This document shows, piece after piece, positions 59,704 through 64,000 of a stretch of DNA of 64,000 nt (positions are counted from its first letter, which is position 1; the number at the start of each line of letters is the position of its first letter). The notes beneath the pieces are model-generated. The model made no database searches, was not told the DNA's origin, and worked only from the letters and a program-made list of their open reading frames with translations. A program made the position numbers and the translations under genes. The stretch comes from Marispirochaeta sp963667435 (GTDB taxonomy: Bacteria; Spirochaetota; Spirochaetia; JC444; Marispirochaetaceae). Where the stretch lies: positions 930,001 through 994,000 of the forward strand of contig OY763414.1 in the NCBI GenBank assembly GCA_963667435.1, in the 5' to 3' direction.

Positions 59704-60939
59704 ATGATGCTCCACCGAACTGTCCCCCGCCTTATTTTGTTTGTCTTCAGTGCCCTTGTTTTTTCCTGTGCCAGTACCGGCCCATCGAAGCCGGAACCTG
59801 AAATTCCGCTTCAAACAGAAATTTCCGCCCGTACACAGCCGGCAGAACAAGATGCTGTATTACTGCTGTTTAAAAGCCTTACCCTGGAAGAGCAGATTGG
59901 ACAGTTGTTCATAGTTGAAGTGCGGGACCCTTCCAACGGCAGGTTTTTAAAAGAATTGAACACAACCTACAGTTCCTGGGCGAAGGAAATACAACCCGGA
60001 GGGTTTATTCTCTTTGCAGAAAACCTTAAAGATCCGGTGCAGACGAAAAAACTGATTGAAGATCTGACTGCCCTCACACGGGTACCACCATTCATAGCCC
60101 TGGACGAAGAAGGTGGAATTGTAAGCCGGCTGAGTAAAGTCCCCGCGATGAATGCAACACCAATTCCTACCGGTAGCCGCATAGGAGCAACCGGAGACAG
60201 CAGGGAAGCGGAAAAAGCCGGAAGAATTATCGCCAGGGAATTACGGGATCTGGGATTTTCAATTGATTTCGCCCCTGTTGCGGATGTACATGTACCAGGA
60301 TCCGGCGGCCCGATAGGCCCGAGAAGTTACGGGACCGACCCTTATCTGGTTGCCCGGATGTCTTCAGCTTTTTCCAGGGGCCTGGAAGATGACGGAATTC
60401 TCTCGGTGGCAAAACATTTTCCCGGACATGGAGCCGCCGTGGGAGATTCCCATAACGAAAAAACGGTGTTGAATGCAGATATAGCAACACTGGAATCAAG
60501 AGAACTGATTCCCTTCAGGACTGCGGTGAACAATAATATAGGCGGAATCATGCTTGGACACATTATGGTTCCCGCTCTGGAACCGGAGGAGCTGCCAGCC
60601 AGCCTTTCGCACAGAATAGCTACAGATCTCCTTCGGGAAAAGCTCGGTTTCGAAGGCCTGATTTTTACCGACTCTCTGAGAATGAGAGGGGTTACTTCGC
60701 TTTTTCGCCCCAACGAAATACCACTGCTGGCCTTTGAAGCCGGTGCCGATATGCTGCTCATGCCTGAACAGCCAAAGAGTGCATGGAAACGAATGATCGA
60801 GGCTTATTCAGTTTATCATCAAGTTAAAAAAGAGCGCCTGTCTGATTCCCTTGAAAGAATTATGCATGCCAAGCGGAAATTTCTGACATTCACCAACCCG
60901 GCAGATTCCGCCGGGGCCGCTACTACGGAAACGCCCTAG
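59704..60939 (+). CDS. Glycoside hydrolase family 3 lipoprotein (NagZ/beta-hexosaminidase type)
   Basis: 411 aa. Lipobox FVFSALVFSCAS with the cysteine near residue 22. The GH3 domain has EEQIGQLFIVE, FIALDEEGGIVSRL, VAKHFPGHGAAVGDSHNE (acid/base His/Asp loop of NagZ type) and GLIFTDSLRMRGVT with the nucleophile Asp. Likely cleaves N-acetylglucosamine from peptidoglycan or oligosaccharides outside the cytoplasm; NagZ is usually cytoplasmic, so this lipoprotein form is an exported relative. Convergent with the acyl-CoA ligase, 4-bp overlap. Confidence 0.88.
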   Translation: MMLHRTVPRLILFVFSALVFSCASTGPSKPEPEIPLQTEISARTQPAEQDAVLLLFKSLTLEEQIGQLFIVEVRDPSNGRFLKELNTTYSSWAKEIQPGGFILFAENLKDPVQTKKLIEDLTALTRVPPFIALDEEGGIVSRLSKVPAMNATPIPTGSRIGATGDSREAEKAGRIIARELRDLGFSIDFAPVADVHVPGSGGPIGPRSYGTDPYLVARMSSAFSRGLEDDGILSVAKHFPGHGAAVGDSHNEKTVLNADIATLESRELIPFRTAVNNNIGGIMLGHIMVPALEPEELPASLSHRIATDLLREKLGFEGLIFTDSLRMRGVTSLFRPNEIPLLAFEAGADMLLMPEQPKSAWKRMIEAYSVYHQVKKERLSDSLERIMHAKRKFLTFTNPADSAGAATTETP

Positions 60940-62654
60940 GAGTCGGTCTCTTCATCATGATCTTCATCTTTCTTATGTGAAGGATGAAGCGTATCGTAAA
61001 GAAAGCGTTTTATCTTCTGGGTCGGGGTCTTTTCAAAGGGCTCTTCCTGTTCTATTACCTTGCCTATTCTGGAAAAACTGCTGAGCTTCTCGTTAACTTT
61101 GCTTCTCAGGTCACTCAGGAAATCCCCGATATCGTGCTGAAGTCCTGCTGCGGAATCTGCAAGGTTATGCATCTGTTCCTTCAGGCCGTCATAATTTATA
61201 TGAACCCTTGCAAGAAGCTCTCCCTGAGGCGATTGAAACACAAGAGAATCCTCTACAAAATCAAAGCTGTTAATTATGGATTCAATCGCTTCGGGGTAGA
61301 TATTCTCACCACTGGGTCCGAGAATCATATTCTTCATCCGTCCCCGGATATAGAGAACCTGGTCTTCATCAAACTTTCCAAGATCGCCGGTATGGAACCA
61401 GCCGTCGGCATCGATAACCTCGGCTGTTAACTCCGGATTCTTGTAGTAGCCCTGCATTACATTCGACCCTCTGACAAGGATCTCCCCTTCTCCGGTTTCT
61501 TCATCGGGGTTATCAATCCTCACTTCAATACCGGGAATTGCAGGACCTGTCGAACGTGGCCGGATATCCCGGTTGTTGGCACCGGCAATCAGGGGAGAGG
61601 TCTCAGTCAGACCGTATCCGATGGCATAGGGGAAACGGGCTTCAATCAGAAAGTCTTCCACTTCCGGAGAGAGGGCAGCTCCGCCGATACCGAAGAAGTA
61701 GAGTCTACCGCCAAAAGCTCTTTTCAGTCTTTTTCCGGCCAGCCGGTTCAGCAGCTTACGACCGAAACCGGTGGCATACAGCTTTCTCAGAACCGCCTTC
61801 TTACGAAATGAAGGCAGAACACTCTGGCGGTAGAGTTTCTCAATCAGCAGGGGAACAGAAAGCATCAGTTGCGGTCGAACCTGCTGCAGCGCCGGCATCA
61901 GCACCGTCGCAGAGGGGGGACGCCTCAGGTAATGAACAGTAACACCGTTTAACAGGGGAATAATAAAACCGATGGTGCATTCATAGGTATGTGCAAGAGG
62001 AAGTATAGACAGCATGGAGAATCCCGGCTGCATTTCCGCAATAGGGCTGGTCATTACTGCATCGAAAAGGATATTTCTGTTGCTGAGCATTACACCCTTG
62101 GAATGACCAGTGGTTCCCGATGTATAAAGAATTACCGCAAGATCATCCTCAGAACCGGAGTGAGTGAAGCTTTCTTCAGGCAGGTGATCATACCCTTTTA
62201 TGGTAACTACAGCAGCTGCAGCTCCTTCTGAGAGTTCCGGCAGCGGTGATAGTGTATCCAGAAGATACCATGAGCAGGAAAAATCGGCCGAGGCCTGAAC
62301 CATTTTCGGTACCATTCTGGAGGAAACAAAACAGGCAGCGATTTCCGCATGGGCCATTATGGTTCCCACATCTCCGGCGGGAAAATCAGGAAGAACCGGA
62401 ACAGCTACTGCTCCCGCCCGGTTTATTGCCAGATAAGCAATTCCCCAGTGGGGCATATTCTCAGACAGTATTCCAACCCGATCTCCGGGCCGAATTCCGT
62501 CCGCAGTCAGCTTCGCCGCAAGCCTTCCTGTCAGAACATCACACTCTTTAAAGCTGAGTCCAGCTTCTCCGGCAAAACCCAGTGCTGATATATCCCCGAA
62601 TCCCGGGTCAGCCTTACTGAAAATCTCAAACAGCATCTGAATCGAATCACTCAT
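60936..62654 (-). CDS. Long-chain fatty acid-CoA ligase / AMP-binding enzyme
   Basis: 572 aa. Adenylate-forming motifs: AVILYTSGTTGHSKGVMLSN, GYGLTETSPLIAGANNRD, DGWFHTGDLGKFDEDQVLYI, RGRMKNMILGPSGENIYPEA. The C-terminal lysine is near QKIKRF. It activates fatty acids as acyl-AMP and then acyl-CoA. A histidine/aspartate-rich tail (HPSHKKDEDHDEETDS) is unusual. It follows the MBL-fold gene by 9 bp. Confidence 0.9.
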   Translation of the reverse strand: MSDSIQMLFEIFSKADPGFGDISALGFAGEAGLSFKECDVLTGRLAAKLTADGIRPGDRVGILSENMPHWGIAYLAINRAGAVAVPVLPDFPAGDVGTIMAHAEIAACFVSSRMVPKMVQASADFSCSWYLLDTLSPLPELSEGAAAAVVTIKGYDHLPEESFTHSGSEDDLAVILYTSGTTGHSKGVMLSNRNILFDAVMTSPIAEMQPGFSMLSILPLAHTYECTIGFIIPLLNGVTVHYLRRPPSATVLMPALQQVRPQLMLSVPLLIEKLYRQSVLPSFRKKAVLRKLYATGFGRKLLNRLAGKRLKRAFGGRLYFFGIGGAALSPEVEDFLIEARFPYAIGYGLTETSPLIAGANNRDIRPRSTGPAIPGIEVRIDNPDEETGEGEILVRGSNVMQGYYKNPELTAEVIDADGWFHTGDLGKFDEDQVLYIRGRMKNMILGPSGENIYPEAIESIINSFDFVEDSLVFQSPQGELLARVHINYDGLKEQMHNLADSAAGLQHDIGDFLSDLRSKVNEKLSSFSRIGKVIEQEEPFEKTPTQKIKRFLYDTLHPSHKKDEDHDEETDS

Positions 62655-62663
62655 ATTTCTTCC

Positions 62664-63431
62664 TTATTCCAGGGTCCCGCCCACCAGACTGCCCCGGGGA
62701 ACAACCGTCCAGTTCACGTCCCTGGCAGCACTGTCGTTCAGTGCCTCTTCCACCTTCTCGGGTGTGTTATTATTTTCAGAGAGATGACAGAGCAAGGTAT
62801 GCTCTGGTTCTCCCTGTTCCTTCAGATAGCCTAATAAATCAGCTGCCTGAAGATTGGAAAGATGTCCGTAATCTCCGGATATTCTTCGCCGGAGAAACGG
62901 AGGATACGGTCCGTTTTCCAGCATTTCCGGATCATAGTTGGCTTCAAGAAAGAGCAGACTGCTCTCTGCAGCAAGAGACGCCATTTCGTCACTCACAACA
63001 CCAGTATCTGTTATTACGCTAATACGAGTCCCGTCTATTGTAAAGCTGAATCCAAGCGAATTATCTGCATCGTGGGAGGTTGAGAAGGGATGACACTCCA
63101 TCCATGAGAAACGGTAAGCTTTTCCCGGGTCCATCTCATACACTTTACTGATTTTCCCTACCCAGTCAGGTAGTTTGAGCCCCCTGGCGGTAATAAGCGG
63201 AATCTTCAGTCTGCGGCAGAGAGGTCCGACACCTTTCAGATGATCTCCATGGGTGTGGGTAAGAAACAGTCCATCTATTGATGCAGGATTTATGCCGGCA
63301 GATTCCATACGGCTTAACGCCTCCCGCACACTGAAGCCGTTGTCAACCATAAATGAACGACCGTTAAAAGAGAAAACATATGCATTGGCGGAAGAACCTG
63401 TGCCGAGCACTGTATAGGAAAGCATATACAC
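62664..63431 (-). CDS. MBL-fold metallo-hydrolase, WalJ/YycJ-like
   Basis: 255 aa. Metal site THTHGDHLKGV, with TVLGTGSSANAYVFSFNGRS at the N-terminus and DTGVVSDEM, LLFLEANYDPEML and LSHLS-like LLCHLSENNNTPE. YycJ-type enzymes are linked to DNA processing and cell-wall control. Part of a three-gene minus-strand run with the ArsC-like and acyl-CoA ligase genes. Confidence 0.87.
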   Translation of the reverse strand: MYMLSYTVLGTGSSANAYVFSFNGRSFMVDNGFSVREALSRMESAGINPASIDGLFLTHTHGDHLKGVGPLCRRLKIPLITARGLKLPDWVGKISKVYEMDPGKAYRFSWMECHPFSTSHDADNSLGFSFTIDGTRISVITDTGVVSDEMASLAAESSLLFLEANYDPEMLENGPYPPFLRRRISGDYGHLSNLQAADLLGYLKEQGEPEHTLLCHLSENNNTPEKVEEALNDSAARDVNWTVVPRGSLVGGTLE

Positions 63432-63437
63432 AAAAAC

Positions 63438-63782
63438 CTATTTATCCCGGTTGATCCATTCCTGCCAGATGTTCTGCTCAAGTCCGACGGTTGCATCTTT
63501 GCCGTTTCGACATACAGGAGTTCTTAACAGCAGAGGATTTTCCAGAATCTCCTCCTGCACGTCAAACTCCATATAGGCCATGCCTTTCTTCTTATATTCT
63601 GCACTTTCAGGATCAATAAGGTTGTCTTCTCCCACTGCCCGGGCAATATTGCCCAACTCTCCGGGAGAAATCCCCTTCTCCTTCAAATCTACCTGATGAG
63701 GAGTTATCCCCCGTTCCTTGAAAAACCGTACGGCCTTCTGGGTTGATTTGCATTTCTTGGTTCCAAAAATCTGAATGGTCAT
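63438..63782 (-). CDS. ArsC/Spx-like thioredoxin-fold protein
   Basis: 114 aa from ATG 63782. TIQIFGTKKCKSTQKAVRFF has a single cysteine near residue 11, followed by basic residues, then RGITPHQVDLKEKGISPGEL and LLLRTPVCRNGKDATVGL. These match the ArsC/Spx/YffB group. Arsenate reductase activity is not certain. Twenty-two upstream codons are open but hydrophobic and unlike the family. Confidence 0.82.
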   Translation of the reverse strand: MTIQIFGTKKCKSTQKAVRFFKERGITPHQVDLKEKGISPGELGNIARAVGEDNLIDPESAEYKKKGMAYMEFDVQEEILENPLLLRTPVCRNGKDATVGLEQNIWQEWINRDK

Positions 63783-64000
63783 GTACACGCCCTGCAAGAA
63801 AAATAAAAAAGGAATGCCAAGAGCATACCAGCCGGATATGTTGAACACAAGCCCCGGAACTCAAGCTTGATAGAACCGGGAAGCTATGTTGTGCCTGTTT
63901 AGTGCACAGAAGGGGGGATTCTAAAAACCAACACCTTTCCGGCTTTATGCAACAGCAGCAGCTTTGCTGCCAATCATGCTGTCGAACACCTTTTATTGTT
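63783..64000. other. Window end, no gene recognised
   Basis: About 218 bp upstream of the ArsC-like gene. No convincing coding frame or RNA gene is seen; a short minus-strand frame ending near 63945 is too brief to call. Confidence 0.4.

Noticed and set aside
1..64000. tRNA or rRNA genes
   Set aside because: No cloverleaf with TTCRA/CCA-type ends or rRNA-like segment was noticed on reading; a tRNAscan/Rfam search would settle it.
63850..64000. Possible gene end at the window edge on the minus strand
   Set aside because: The candidate frame has a stop within 16 codons, so nothing can be supported.

Overview
The window reads as chromosome from a free-living Gram-negative-type bacterium, most likely a spirochaete. 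This is inferred from the mix of GGDEF/PilZ/cNMP signalling proteins, lipoproteins with relaxed lipoboxes, HisKA_2 kinases, and ABC plus TRAP carbohydrate/carboxylate uptake. No rRNA or tRNA gene was seen to anchor the taxonomy. Genes are dense, GC is moderate, and many neighbours overlap by 4 bp.

Layout. 1-1.4 kb: 3' part of sucC and complete sucD. 1.5-7.9 kb: a sugar ABC uptake operon (binding protein, two permeases) with a PfkB kinase, a class II aldolase and a convergent LacI regulator; no ATPase is present. 7.9-9.5 kb: alanine dehydrogenase coupled to an AsnC/Lrp regulator. 9.6-11.3 kb: two adjacent genes, an AraC-type membrane regulator and an FG-GAP lipoprotein, each interrupted by one in-frame stop. 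11.4-15.2 kb: DEAD-box helicase, PlsC-like acyltransferase, AzlCD. 15.2-19.3 kb: a cyclic-nucleotide signalling cluster, including a cNMP-binding/GGDEF/DHH-DHHA1 fusion and a PilZ-like protein. 19.4-34.2 kb: mixed housekeeping and signalling genes (flavoprotein, cupredoxin, CvfB, two orphan HisKA_2 kinases, GH13 glucosidase, J-domain protein, SDR, FMN-binding membrane protein, class I amidotransferase, diguanylate cyclase, MocR regulator).

34.2-37.6 kb: an EamA exporter, then a small insertion graveyard: RHS-like fragment, IS21-type end with a truncated istB, and a complete IS3-family element with a programmed -1 frameshift site. 38-48.7 kb: a complete type I-C CRISPR-Cas locus: WYL regulator, KilA-N-like fragment, cas3-cas5-cas8c-cas7-cas4-cas1-cas2, an AT-rich leader and an array of 26 identical 32-bp repeats. 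The array holds two spacers that differ by a single base. A perfect hairpin lies between the interference genes and cas4.

48.9-64 kb: split chromate-type transporter, Nudix hydrolase, aldo/keto reductase, superoxide dismutase, a URO-D-fold protein, a TRAP dctPQM operon with a FadR-type regulator and FadR-like operators, DJ-1 family protein, DAHP synthase, GH3 lipoprotein hexosaminidase, long-chain acyl-CoA ligase, MBL-fold hydrolase and an ArsC/Spx-like protein.

The most unusual items are the cNMP-GGDEF-DHH fusion, the hairpin-bridged ribosome-binding site of cas4, the near-duplicate spacers, and several clear operator arrays next to their likely regulators (LacI, MocR, FadR, AsnC).
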